Source of the DNA: Arthrobacter liuii
GTDB lineage: Bacteria; Actinomycetota; Actinomycetes; Actinomycetales; Micrococcaceae
DNA: 64,000 nucleotides
Assembly (NCBI RefSeq): GCF_014639275.1
Contig: NZ_BMFW01000002.1
Coordinates: 248,487 to 312,486, forward strand
Reading direction: 5' to 3'
The notes below the pieces were generated by a model. That model saw only the letters and a list, made by a program, of their open reading frames with translations. It was not told the DNA's origin and searched no databases. The position numbers and the translations under genes were made by a program. Positions 26,314-34,611 of this stretch are shown here, piece after piece. The number at the start of each line of letters is the position of its first letter. Positions within the stretch are counted from its first letter, which is position 1.

Positions 26314-27003
26314 TTACCCGGCGAGCTGCGCGGCGAGGCCTGAGAGCAAGAGGGTGAGTCCCTGGTCAAGCTCAGCGTCGCCGTCGTAGTCTGCCAGGAC
26401 TGGGCCCAGCGCGCGGAGGGTCGGGAATTCCGTTACAGGCAGACGGTGCAGTCCGAGCCGGAGGAGTGCCACGTTTTCCTCCGGGTCAACGATGTATTCC
26501 TGGAGTTCGTTGAGGATGTGGCCGTAGAGGAAGCCGTAGTAGGCCCGGTAGACATGAAGAGCGTCGGCAGGGGAGAACCCCGCGCCTATCAAGAGTCCCA
26601 AGATTTGTTCGAGGGGGCGCAGCGTGCCCAGCGGGCGCAGGCCCAGAGGTGTGGACAGGGGCCTGGTGACCAGCAGGGGTACAACGTTGGGGTGTCGGAG
26701 GGCCAGTAGCCGCAGGTCGTGAGCTATCCGGCGCAGCTGGGCCTGCCAGTCTGGATCATCGGCGAAGATGGCGAGTTCGTTCAGAACCAACTCGGTGATC
26801 CCGTCCAGCAGGGCGGCCCGGTTGGCGGCGTAGCGGTAGAGGCTCATAGGGTCCCGCTCGAGTTCCTGGCCGAGCCTGCGCATGGTGAGGCCGTCCAAAC
26901 CTTCGGTGTCCACGAGTTCGAGGGCGGTGGAAAGAACGACGTCCCTGTTCAGGGGCACTTTCCTGGAGCTTGGACTATTGGAAATGCCTTTGGGGTTGGC
27001 CAT
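26314..27003 (-). CDS. TetR-family regulator with TetR_C-type effector domain
   Basis: The 229-residue protein has the HTH LNRDVVLSTALELVDTEGLDGLTMRRLGQELERDPMSLYRYAANRAALLDGITE (about residues 18-70), which is of the classical TetR class (LGQEL...LYRYA..RAALLD), and a C-terminal domain with HPNVVPLLVTRPLSTP. Classical TetR-class proteins often control drug efflux, but no pump adjoins it. A perfect AGTCTACA-T-TGTAGACT palindrome 79 bp upstream is its likely operator. Confidence 0.87.
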   Translation of the reverse strand: MANPKGISNSPSSRKVPLNRDVVLSTALELVDTEGLDGLTMRRLGQELERDPMSLYRYAANRAALLDGITELVLNELAIFADDPDWQAQLRRIAHDLRLLALRHPNVVPLLVTRPLSTPLGLRPLGTLRPLEQILGLLIGAGFSPADALHVYRAYYGFLYGHILNELQEYIVDPEENVALLRLGLHRLPVTEFPTLRALGPVLADYDGDAELDQGLTLLLSGLAAQLAG

Positions 27004-27081
27004 GCAAAATCATCCTGTTCATTGCACCAGGCTTGGAGGCAAACCGTATGGAAGCTTGCTTACGGCCTATTCTACGCCTAA

Positions 27082-27098
27082 AGTCTACATTGTAGACT
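27082..27098. promoter_or_regulatory. TetR-type operator palindrome
   Basis: AGTCTACATTGTAGACT has perfect 8-bp arms around one central base. It lies between the TetR gene (starts 27003, minus) and the gene at 27178 (plus), so it could control both. TCTACA-N-TGTAGA is a common TetR-class operator core. Confidence 0.65.
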
Positions 27099-27177
27099 AG
27101 TTGTCGACATGGTGTCAGCCAAGGGACCAAAGTTTGCATAGCCGTCCGGGTGCTCACGTGAACCTTGGGAGAAACAG

Positions 27178-27543
27178 ATGACTGCTCCAACCCTGAACGA
27201 ACACCTCGGGCGCCGCGCACACACGGACCGCGCGTTCTGGTGCCTCGAGCCTGATGGTGGACAACTGCACGTGCTGAAAAGAGCCACGATGGCACAAACA
27301 CCGTTCGACCAGTTCCTTCAGGAAACCACCTACCGTGACCGCGAGCCGGGAAAACACCTGGACCGGGACACCCTCTACGGCCTGTACACCAGCTGGTGCT
27401 GCGTGTCCGGCAAGGAGCCGCAGACAGAACACGACTTCTGGGCCGCGATGCGGGAGCGGCTCGGCGCAGGGGAATTCCTCCATATGAAGAAATGTCCCGC
27501 AGTCGCCGATTACATCCTTGCCAGCTACCCGGCCTTGGTCTGA
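27178..27543 (+). CDS. Small hypothetical protein, paralogue of the product at 25047
   Basis: The 121-residue frame starts at ATG 27178 behind GGGAGA. Its C-terminal 84 residues (from MAQTPFDQF at 27289) correspond to the 25047-25328 protein, including YTSW, FWAAM and ADYILASYPALV. Either start could be used; the longer one has the better ribosome site. It is divergent from tetR across a palindrome and is thus a candidate target of that regulator. Confidence 0.6.
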   Translation: MTAPTLNEHLGRRAHTDRAFWCLEPDGGQLHVLKRATMAQTPFDQFLQETTYRDREPGKHLDRDTLYGLYTSWCCVSGKEPQTEHDFWAAMRERLGAGEFLHMKKCPAVADYILASYPALV

Positions 27544-27689
27544 AACATCGCACCGGCCAGCTACCCGGCCTTTGCCCCATGACCCCCCTCGTTTTTGATA
27601 AAGCGTTGTGTCGCAGGTGTTTGGGGCAGTATACGGACCTCGTTGGAAACCGCCGCCCGTGCCCACCCAGAACTGAAGGCAGGGTAACC

Positions 27690-27830
27690 ATGACTGACAC
27701 CAGCCCAACCCCGGCCCACGCCACAACCGACACCGGTGTTGATGATTTTGACTTGACCCCCGATGGCCTGGCTAACGCCCCGGCCCATGAAGAGGACCAG
27801 GAAAATCTTGTCCATACCGGAAACAGCTAA
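27690..27830 (+). CDS. Small acidic hypothetical protein, 46 residues
   Basis: ATG 27690 behind AGGGTAACC encodes MTDTSPTPAHATTDTGVDDF and a similarly acidic rest ending ENLVHTGNS. It is hydrophilic and probably disordered. Family not recognised. The next 270 bp up to the gadB start hold no further gene. Confidence 0.45.
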   Translation: MTDTSPTPAHATTDTGVDDFDLTPDGLANAPAHEEDQENLVHTGNS

Positions 27831-28099
27831 ACGACCATCTCCGCACCATTGGCGCGGAGCTGGCCAGCGCCCGGTATTTCGCTCGGATTTTGTCTGGGGC
27901 CGATACGAGGAAGGCTCTGATCTGGTTGAGGGCCGCGGTCCGGGCCTTGATCGCTGATGCGCCCCCGGAACGTGTTCCACGTATTACCGTGTCTGGGTGC
28001 CGTGTACAGGTTGTGCATGAATAATACGGAGTGCTGGGAACAGCGGAAGTGCAGCGGCAGGCGCGTGCCTGCGGACGACGGCGGGCGAAGGAGCTGGAC

Positions 28100-29500
28100 A
28101 TGACGAGGTCACACCGGAGCGTACGGCATGAGCCCGAGACGAACGTGGAGCTGAACCCGTTGTTCAGCCGGCCGGGGGAGTCCACCATCTTTCCGCGCTT
28201 CACCATCCCGGACGGGGAGTCCCTGCCGGGCACCGCCTACCAGGTGGTCCACGACGAGGTAATGCTGGACGGCAACTCGCGCCTGAACCTGGCCACGTTC
28301 GTGGGGACCTGGATGGAACGGGAAGCCTCCCAGCTCTATGCGGAAACGTTCGACAAGAACATGATCGACAAGGACGAATACCCGCAGACCGCGCTGATCG
28401 AGACCCGCTGCTGGCGGATGCTCGCGGACCTGTGGAACGCCCCGGACCCGGCGGCGGCCGTCGGCACTTCCACCATCGGCTCCTCCGAGGCGTGCATGCT
28501 GGCCGGCCTGGCCCTGAAGCGCCGGTGGCAACACCGCCGTCGGGCTGACAAGAAGCCTACGGACGCGCCCAACATCGTCCTCAGTTCCGCCGTGCAGGTG
28601 TGCTGGGAGAAGTTCTGCAACTACTGGGAAGTGGAAGCCCGGTACGTTCCGGTGTCAGTGGAGCATCCCACGCTGGACGGCCATGAGCTGGAGCGCTACG
28701 TGGACGAGAACACCATCGGCGTGGTGGCCATCATGGGCGTCACCTACACCGGGGCCTATGAACCCGTGGAGCTGATCTCCGCCGCACTGGACCGCATCCA
28801 GGACGGCACGGGCCTGGACATCCCCATCCACGTGGACGGCGCCTCCGGGGCCATGGTGGCGCCGTTCCTGCAGCCGGACCTGGTGTGGGACTTCCGGCTC
28901 CCCAGGGTGGCCTCCATCAACACGTCCGGCCACAAATACGGGCTGGTGTATCCGGGCCTGGGTTGGATCGTGTGGCGGGACGCAAAAGCCCTGCCGGAGG
29001 ACCTGGTGTTCCACGTCAGCTACCTGGGCGGGGACATGCCCACCTTCGCCCTGAACTTCTCCCGGCCCGGCGCCCAGGTGCTGCTGCAGTACTACCTGTT
29101 CCTCCGGCTGGGCTTCGCCGGCTACAGGTCCGTGCAGGCAAGCTCCCGCGACGTGGCCCTGTACCTCTCCCACGAAATCGGCGCCATGGACGCCTTCACC
29201 CTCTGGAGCGACGGGTCCGACATCCCCGTCTTCGCCTGGCAGCTCACCGACGGCCACAGCCAAAACTGGGACCTGCACCACCTCTCCGAACGGCTGCGCA
29301 TGAACGGCTGGCTGGTCCCGGCCTACCCCCTGCCGGAAGGGCTCAGCGGGATCACGGTGCAGCGGATCGTGGTCCGCAACGGCTTCACCCGCGACCTCGC
29401 CTCCAGCTTCCTGACCGACCTCAAAAAGGAAGTTGCCTACCTGGACGCCCTGACGGCGCCCATGCCCGACGGGAAGCACAAGGAAGCGTTCCACCACTAG
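28100..29500 (+). CDS. gadB: Glutamate decarboxylase
   Basis: The 466-residue PLP enzyme converts L-glutamate to GABA and CO2, consuming a proton; it supports acid resistance or GABA metabolism. Motifs: TSTIGSSEACMLAGLALKRRW, IPIHVDGASGAMVAPF with the PLP-ring Asp, and SINTSGHKYGLVYPG with the Schiff-base Lys near residue 279. Length matches the bacterial GadA/B family. ATG 28100 follows AAGGAG; the open frame extends upstream but without a start signal. No gadC antiporter is adjacent. The downstream amidotransferase starts 17 bp later and may be co-transcribed. Confidence 0.93.
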   Translation: MTRSHRSVRHEPETNVELNPLFSRPGESTIFPRFTIPDGESLPGTAYQVVHDEVMLDGNSRLNLATFVGTWMEREASQLYAETFDKNMIDKDEYPQTALIETRCWRMLADLWNAPDPAAAVGTSTIGSSEACMLAGLALKRRWQHRRRADKKPTDAPNIVLSSAVQVCWEKFCNYWEVEARYVPVSVEHPTLDGHELERYVDENTIGVVAIMGVTYTGAYEPVELISAALDRIQDGTGLDIPIHVDGASGAMVAPFLQPDLVWDFRLPRVASINTSGHKYGLVYPGLGWIVWRDAKALPEDLVFHVSYLGGDMPTFALNFSRPGAQVLLQYYLFLRLGFAGYRSVQASSRDVALYLSHEIGAMDAFTLWSDGSDIPVFAWQLTDGHSQNWDLHHLSERLRMNGWLVPAYPLPEGLSGITVQRIVVRNGFTRDLASSFLTDLKKEVAYLDALTAPMPDGKHKEAFHH

Positions 29501-29517
29501 CCTCTTTTAGGAGCGTT

Positions 29518-30387
29518 ATGTGCCGCTTGTTCGGGCTCCACGCGGGGTCCCGGCCCGTCCGCGCCACCTTCTGGCTGCTGGACGCCCCGTACAGCCTGTC
29601 CCAGCAGAGCCGGCGGGAGCCCGACGGCGCGGGGATCGGGACCTTTGATGACGACGGCGGCGCACGGGTCACCAAACGGCCGCTCGCCGCATGGGAGGAC
29701 CACGCCTTCGCCCGCGAAGCGCGGCAGCTGGTGAGCACCACCTTCCTGGCCCACGTCCGGTATGCCAGCACGGGTGCCCACACACTGGTGAACACCCACC
29801 CCTTCGAGCAGGACGGCCGGCTGTTTGCCCACAACGGCGCCTTCCATGGCCTGGACCGGCTGGACGGGCGCCTTGAGGAGCTTGGCGTGGCGGGACTGGT
29901 GCACGGCCAGACCGACAGCGAACGCCTCTTCGCCCTCATCACGGCCGAGAGCCGGAGGGCCGGCGGGGACGTGGCGGAGGGGATCGCCCGCGCGGTGGGC
30001 TGGGTCGCCGCCGAGCTGCCCGTCCTGGCCCTGAACCTCATTGTGACGACGGCGACGGACCTCTGGGCGCTCCGCTACCCGGCAACCCACCCGCTGTACC
30101 TGTTGGAAAGGGACCCCTCGGCCGAGCCCGCTCCGGCAGCTCCCCTGGACGCCAGGAGCCACCGGATCCACTCCCGAAGCACCGAACTGTCAGTCTTTCC
30201 TTCGGTCCTGTTTGCCACCGAACCGATGAACCACAACCCCGGTTGGCGTCCCCTGGCGCCGGGGGAGCTGGTGCACGTCGGTCCGGACCTGGCGGTGACC
30301 TGCACCTTCCCGTTCCCGGACCAACCCGCCCACCCCCTTACGCTGGCCGACCTGGAACCGTCAGCGGCGGCGTCGCAGATGTCCTGA
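29518..30387 (+). CDS. Class II glutamine amidotransferase, YafJ/EgtC-like
   Basis: The 289-residue Ntn-hydrolase begins MCRLFGLHAG, so after Met removal Cys1 is the nucleophile. HVRYASTGAHTLVNTHPF and LFAHNGAFHG are the conserved Arg and Asn/Gly oxyanion segments. Substrate unknown: EgtC cleaves gamma-glutamyl groups in ergothioneine synthesis, but no other egt gene is here. ATG 29518 follows TTAGGAG. Position right after gadB suggests glutamate/glutamine metabolism; this is inference. Confidence 0.87.
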   Translation: MCRLFGLHAGSRPVRATFWLLDAPYSLSQQSRREPDGAGIGTFDDDGGARVTKRPLAAWEDHAFAREARQLVSTTFLAHVRYASTGAHTLVNTHPFEQDGRLFAHNGAFHGLDRLDGRLEELGVAGLVHGQTDSERLFALITAESRRAGGDVAEGIARAVGWVAAELPVLALNLIVTTATDLWALRYPATHPLYLLERDPSAEPAPAAPLDARSHRIHSRSTELSVFPSVLFATEPMNHNPGWRPLAPGELVHVGPDLAVTCTFPFPDQPAHPLTLADLEPSAAASQMS

Positions 30388-30587
30388 GGGCGTGCATCCG
30401 GATGGGAACCTGACAGCTCTCTAGGATGGTCCCCATGAAGGCTGCCCACGACGCGGACTCCGTTACCCTGGTGATCAATGCGGGTACGCGGCTCGACGGG
30501 TAGCGGGGCGATGGGCGACGACGGAACGACTTGGCGGGTTCGGCGGCGGCCGCGTGCCGCCGTCGTCCGCCGTTCCTGACGTGTGTG

Positions 30588-30643
30588 GGGGCCGGCGGCT
30601 TTTTTCGGATCGACGCTGATCCGTGGCCCCCGCCGCCGGCCCC
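30588..30643. terminator. Nested GC-rich hairpin with T-tract
   Basis: GGGGCCGGCGGC (30588-30599) pairs perfectly with GCCGCCGGCCCC (30632-30643). The loop contains TTTTTT and an inner CGGATC/GATCCG stem. It probably ends transcripts of the gene at 29518. Confidence 0.55.
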
Positions 30644-30669
30644 TGGTCTGTGGGGAATGTGGAATAGGT

Positions 30670-30701
30670 GCCTGGCGGCGCCATTGCTGGTGCCGCCAGG
30701 C
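30670..30701. terminator. Second hairpin, 10-bp arms
   Basis: GCCTGGCGGC (30670-30679) pairs with GCCGCCAGGC (30692-30701). It could be the terminator of the minus-strand gene at 30881, though it lies about 180 bp downstream of that stop. Confidence 0.45.
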
Positions 30702-30833
30702 GTCTGAGACCATCGGTTTTATCCGACGTGGGCGCGGTTAACTGGGTCCCAGTACCCAGGTGCATTAAGGCTGCGTTCCCGTCCCTTGTGCATCACTTTG
30801 CAGATAGGACCTCAAGAACGGGCCCGGATTCGA

Positions 30834-30849
30834 TCAAGAATGCATCAAG
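30834..30849 (-). promoter_or_regulatory. Direct-repeat element CTTGA-N6-CTTGA (site D)
   Basis: On the minus strand CTTGATGCATTCTTGA has boxes 11 bp apart, as at sites A-C. A third CTTGA copy (TCAAG on the plus strand) is at 30812. It does not precede a known coding gene: on the minus strand it points into the hairpin region. Confidence 0.4.
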
Positions 30850-30880
30850 GTCGCCGCAGGTTCCGCAACAGCTGGTCCTC

Positions 30881-31606
30881 TTAGGCGGCCGGCGCTTTCT
30901 TTTCCAGCGCCTGGGCCATCTTCTGGACCATGGCGCCGTACCCGCCGTTGACCGCGGTGTCCTTGATCTTGTTCGCCTGGGCATCAAGGTCAGCCGGGGC
31001 GGCGTTCTTGAGGGCCGTCAGGTCCGCCTGGAGGCTTGCCGGGAGCGTGCCGAACACCTTGGGGTGGCCGATCAGCTGGCTGGCCACCTGCTGGAGCCCG
31101 GCCCCGGGGTTGCCCGAGCTGAACGCGGTGCGCAGCTCCTGGCGCAGGCCGGCCAGGCTGGTGGCGGCCTTCTCCGCCGCGTCGGCACGCTTCTGGATAT
31201 CGGCGCCGTACCCGCCGGACAGTGCCGTCGTGTTGATCTTGTAGGCGTCCTTCACCCGGTCAGCCGGGGCGGCATCCTTAAGGGCGGTCACGTCCGTTTG
31301 GAGGTTTGCGGGGAGCTTGGCGAACAGCTGCGGGTGGTCCACCAGGGCGGTGGCTGCCTTCGCCGCACGGTCCCCTGCCGCCTGCGGGCTGTCGGCCTTC
31401 AGGCTCAGGAAGGCCTCCAGGCCGCCGGAGCCCTTGGCTGCCTTGGCATTAGCGGCCGCTGCAGTTGAGGTTGCAGACGCCGGGGCTGCGCCGGGAGTTG
31501 CGGAAGCTGCACCGACTCCGACGGCGGCCATGGCACCGGCGGCCAGGACGGCTGCCGCTCCGACGCCGATGCGGGTCTTCATTGACGGAATCGCTGGCTT
31601 CGCCAC
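30881..31606 (-). CDS. Secreted helical-repeat protein
   Basis: The 241-residue exported protein begins at GTG 31606 (GGAAGG upstream) and has a signal peptide MKTRIGVGAAAVLAAGAMAAVGVGAASA. The mature part carries two copies of an about 50-residue helical repeat: FAKLPANLQTDVTALKDAAPADR...INTTALSGGYGADIQKRADA and FGTLPASLQADLTALKNAAPADL...IKDTAVNGGYGAMVQKMAQA. A single copy of the same repeat occurs in the secreted protein at 37001. Family name unknown to me. It is divergent from the PBP gene. Confidence 0.8.
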   Translation of the reverse strand: MAKPAIPSMKTRIGVGAAAVLAAGAMAAVGVGAASATPGAAPASATSTAAAANAKAAKGSGGLEAFLSLKADSPQAAGDRAAKAATALVDHPQLFAKLPANLQTDVTALKDAAPADRVKDAYKINTTALSGGYGADIQKRADAAEKAATSLAGLRQELRTAFSSGNPGAGLQQVASQLIGHPKVFGTLPASLQADLTALKNAAPADLDAQANKIKDTAVNGGYGAMVQKMAQALEKKAPAA

Positions 31607-31813
31607 GTTGTGTCCTTCCAAATGTTTGCGTGCACGCCGAACCCAGGAACCGGCGCAGGTCAAGTTTAGGAGCGCAGGCTGGGGAAATGCTGAATGCCGC
31701 CCCATAATCATGCTCGTCCCGCTGTGCCGACCCGTGGTGCGCGGCGCCGGAAGAGTAGGCTGGCCCGGCAGGCAACCGCTGCTGGTACACAACGCAGAAC
31801 CGGAGACACGCGC

Positions 31814-34024
31814 ATGTCCAAGGAAGTTCCTTTCCGACCCACATCCACCGCGTCCCGTGTCCTGAACCTGTTCCGTGCACTGGGAATTACGCTGGGCAGG
31901 TTCACCGGCTTCATTGCCGCCAGTGCAGTGTGCGGGGCCCTTGTTGCGGGCCTGATCATGCCGGCGGCAGCCGTGACCGAGACGGTGGTGGCGGGCGGAT
32001 CCACCGCGCTGACCACCAACCTCCCCAACGACGTATTCTCCGCGCCCCCGGCGCAAATGACGCGGGTGCTGGCAGCGGATGGGTCCCAGATCGCCACCCT
32101 CTTCAACGAGAACCGCACGCGGATTTCCCTTGACCAGATGTCGCCCAACATCAAGAATGCGATCGTTGCCATTGAGGACTACCGGTTTTACCAGCACGGC
32201 GGCATTGATCCCGAAGGCATCTTCCGGGCCCTGGCCGCCGACGCCGCCGGCGGCCACCAGGGCGCGTCGACGCTGACCCAGCAGTACGTCACCAACATGC
32301 TCAACGAAAACCTGATCGCCCAGGGCAAGGACGCCCAGGTGGTGCTTAACGGACAGAAGGGCCTGAACCAGAAGATCCAGGAGATGAAGCTCGCCATCGG
32401 CCTGGAAGAGAAATACTCGAAGGACCAGATCCTTGCCGGATACCTGAACGTGGTGGGTTTCAACACCAACGCGTACGGCATCCAGGCCGCGAGCCAGTAC
32501 TTCTTCTCCGTTGATGCCAAGGACCTCACCTTGCCGCAGGGTGCGCTGCTCGCCGGCCTTGTCAATGGACCTTCGCTCTACGATCCCACCGTCCACCCCG
32601 AAGCCGCCAAAACCCGGCGCGACCTGGTGCTCGATGCGATGCTGCAGCACGGCTACATCGACCAGCAGCAACACGACGACGCCGTGAAAACCCCCATCCA
32701 GCTCAAGGTCAACCCGCCCAAGCAAGGCTGCGCCTACGCTCCCCAGGCGCAGTACTTTTGCGACTACGTCATCCATCAGATCGAGAACGACCCTGCCTAT
32801 GGCGCCACGCAGGACGAGCGTGACCAGAAGATCATGGCCGGCGGCCTGACCATCAAGACCACCCTGGACCCGCGCCTGCAGGGACCAGCCCAGGCCCAGG
32901 TGGACGCCACTGCCGGCGCGAACCCGGACAAGTGGGGGGCCTCGCTGGTAACCATCGAACCTGGCACCGGAAAAGTCCTGGCCATGGCACAGAATTCGCG
33001 GAAGCTGCCCGGCGAAGGTTCCGGATTCGTCTCTGACTACAACTTCAACGTGGACGGCAGTGACGCGGCCGGGAACGCCCTTGGTGGCGTGGGAGGCATG
33101 CAGCCCGGTTCCACCATGAAGCCGGTCACCCTCGCGGCCTGGCTTGGCGAGGGTAAATCGACCAACCAGATCGTCGACGCATCCAAGCGGCGCTACGGCA
33201 TCAACTACCCCTGGAAAACAACATGCCATCCCGTCCAGGGCTGGTTCGACAGCACCGTCCCGCAGTCCTCGGACCTGCAGAACGATGAGCCCAACTGGTA
33301 CCGGCCCATGACGGTCCGGGAAGGCATCTACCAGTCGATCAACACGGCCACCTTCGCTTCGCTTGCCGGGCTCAACGATTTCTGCGACGTCCAGCGCGCC
33401 GGAGATGCCATGGGCCTGCACCTGGGCAGCGGAAAGGACGAAAAGATCGACTTCTCAACGCTGGGAAACATCCTGGGCAGCCAGAACGTGGCACCCCTGA
33501 CCATGGCGAACGCGTTCGCGACGTTCGCGGCCAACGGCACCTACTGTGCTCCCATCGCCATCGCGGAAGTGGACGACGCCCAGGGCAAGAAGATCGGCGG
33601 ACAAACGTCCTCCTGCCAGAACGGCGCCCTGAAACCGGACGTCGCCAAGGCCGTCACCAATGTCCTGCAGGACGTCCTTACCAAGGGCTCCGGGCTGCTG
33701 ATTCCGCAGAAACTCGGAGTCCCGGATGCAGCCAAGACCGGAACCAACGAGTACAACAACCAGACCTGGGTGGTGGGCTACACCAAAGGCCTGTCGACGG
33801 CATCCTTCTTCGGTGACCCGTTCAATGGCGGCCCGAGCCGGTTGGGACGCAACGTCACCGTCAACGGCAAGTTCTACCCCGCGGTGGACGGGGCCTTCAT
33901 CGCCGGTCCGCAGTGGGCGCAGTACATGCAGGGCGCAGTAGGCCTCTACGACCACGGGAACTTCGACGCCCCGCCACAGAACCTCATCAGCGACCCCGCC
34001 GGGCAACGGACCAAGAGCAACTGA
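31814..34024 (+). CDS. Bifunctional penicillin-binding protein, PBP1A/PonA-like
   Basis: The 736-residue class A PBP polymerises glycan strands and cross-links peptides at the cell surface. N-terminal TM near residues 30-55; GT51 domain with AIEDYRFYQHGGIDPEGIFRA (catalytic Glu) and GASTLTQQYVTN, LEEKYSKDQILAGYLNVVGF. The transpeptidase domain has SxxK as PGSTMK (near residue 433), SxN as SIN in YQSINTATF and KTGT as AKTGTNEY (near 641). All catalytic motifs are present. ATG 31814 is the internal start after an unconserved extension. Followed 46 bp later by a DUF2127 membrane gene. Confidence 0.92.
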   Translation: MSKEVPFRPTSTASRVLNLFRALGITLGRFTGFIAASAVCGALVAGLIMPAAAVTETVVAGGSTALTTNLPNDVFSAPPAQMTRVLAADGSQIATLFNENRTRISLDQMSPNIKNAIVAIEDYRFYQHGGIDPEGIFRALAADAAGGHQGASTLTQQYVTNMLNENLIAQGKDAQVVLNGQKGLNQKIQEMKLAIGLEEKYSKDQILAGYLNVVGFNTNAYGIQAASQYFFSVDAKDLTLPQGALLAGLVNGPSLYDPTVHPEAAKTRRDLVLDAMLQHGYIDQQQHDDAVKTPIQLKVNPPKQGCAYAPQAQYFCDYVIHQIENDPAYGATQDERDQKIMAGGLTIKTTLDPRLQGPAQAQVDATAGANPDKWGASLVTIEPGTGKVLAMAQNSRKLPGEGSGFVSDYNFNVDGSDAAGNALGGVGGMQPGSTMKPVTLAAWLGEGKSTNQIVDASKRRYGINYPWKTTCHPVQGWFDSTVPQSSDLQNDEPNWYRPMTVREGIYQSINTATFASLAGLNDFCDVQRAGDAMGLHLGSGKDEKIDFSTLGNILGSQNVAPLTMANAFATFAANGTYCAPIAIAEVDDAQGKKIGGQTSSCQNGALKPDVAKAVTNVLQDVLTKGSGLLIPQKLGVPDAAKTGTNEYNNQTWVVGYTKGLSTASFFGDPFNGGPSRLGRNVTVNGKFYPAVDGAFIAGPQWAQYMQGAVGLYDHGNFDAPPQNLISDPAGQRTKSN

Positions 34025-34070
34025 TAAAGGGCGCTACGAACTGCTGGGACGGCAAGGGTCCGGAAGGGAA

Positions 34071-34601
34071 ATGACCATGGAAAAGACGCGATCGGGAACG
34101 GCCCTGCTCGACAGGACATTCCGTATCTCCCTGCTCCTCAAGGGGCTGGACGGAGTCCTGGAACTCATCGGCGGCTTCCTCCTTTTGGTGGTCACCCCGG
34201 CGCAGATCGGCGAGGTGGGCCGCTTTCTCACCCAGCATGAACTCGCCCAGGACCCCCGGGACCTCGTGGCCAACAGCCTGCTGCACCTGACCTCCAACCT
34301 TTCGGGGTCGGCGTCGTTGTTCGGCGCTGTCTATCTCCTGCTGCATGGCGTGGTGAAAATCGTCCTGGTCTGGGCGGTCCTGAAGGAAAAGCTGTGGGCC
34401 TACCCGTGGATGATTGCATTCCTGCTCGTCTTTATCGCCTACCAGCTGTACCGGATCTCGGTGTCCATCACCTGGGGCATGGTGCTCCTCACCGCATTCG
34501 ACATCTTCATCGTGTGGATTACGTGGCGTGAGTACCGGATCCGGCGGTCCCAGCGCAGTGCGCCGAAGGATGATGTGGGGGCGCCCCCGTCTTCCCGCTG
34601 A
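34071..34601 (+). CDS. DUF2127-family membrane protein
   Basis: The 176-residue protein has about four TM helices: FRISLLLKGLDGVLELIGGFLLLVV, a periplasmic loop, SLFGAVYLLLHGVVKIVLVWAVL, LWAYPWMIAFLLVFIAYQLYRI and MVLLTAFDIFIVWITWREYR. The LKGLDG, HG..K and YQ..R positions match DUF2127. Function unknown. ATG 34071 follows GGAAGGGAA. Its end is 10 bp from the convergent sensor-kinase gene. Confidence 0.82.
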   Translation: MTMEKTRSGTALLDRTFRISLLLKGLDGVLELIGGFLLLVVTPAQIGEVGRFLTQHELAQDPRDLVANSLLHLTSNLSGSASLFGAVYLLLHGVVKIVLVWAVLKEKLWAYPWMIAFLLVFIAYQLYRISVSITWGMVLLTAFDIFIVWITWREYRIRRSQRSAPKDDVGAPPSSR

Positions 34602-34611
34602 GGGTGCGGGG

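Larger units (their letters stand above)
30388..30880. other. Gene-free region with several strong hairpins
   Basis: About 490 bp between convergent genes. It begins with a short frame (ATG 30435, MKAAHDADSVTLVINAGTRLDG then stop) that may be a gene remnant. It then has a GC-rich nested hairpin at 30588-30643, another at 30670-30701 and a CTTGA-N6-CTTGA element on the minus strand at 30834. A minus-strand small RNA is conceivable. Confidence 0.45.

Noticed and set aside
28885-30387. A 500-codon plus-strand frame overlapping gadB and continuing through the amidotransferase
   Set aside because: The gadB part is out of frame with the real enzyme; only the portion from 29518 is a gene, starting at MCRLFG.
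30881-33421. A single long minus-strand open frame of more than 800 codons
   Set aside because: Only its last third (from GTG 31606) encodes a real protein with signal peptide and repeats; the rest is antisense to the penicillin-binding protein, whose catalytic motifs fix the plus strand as coding.
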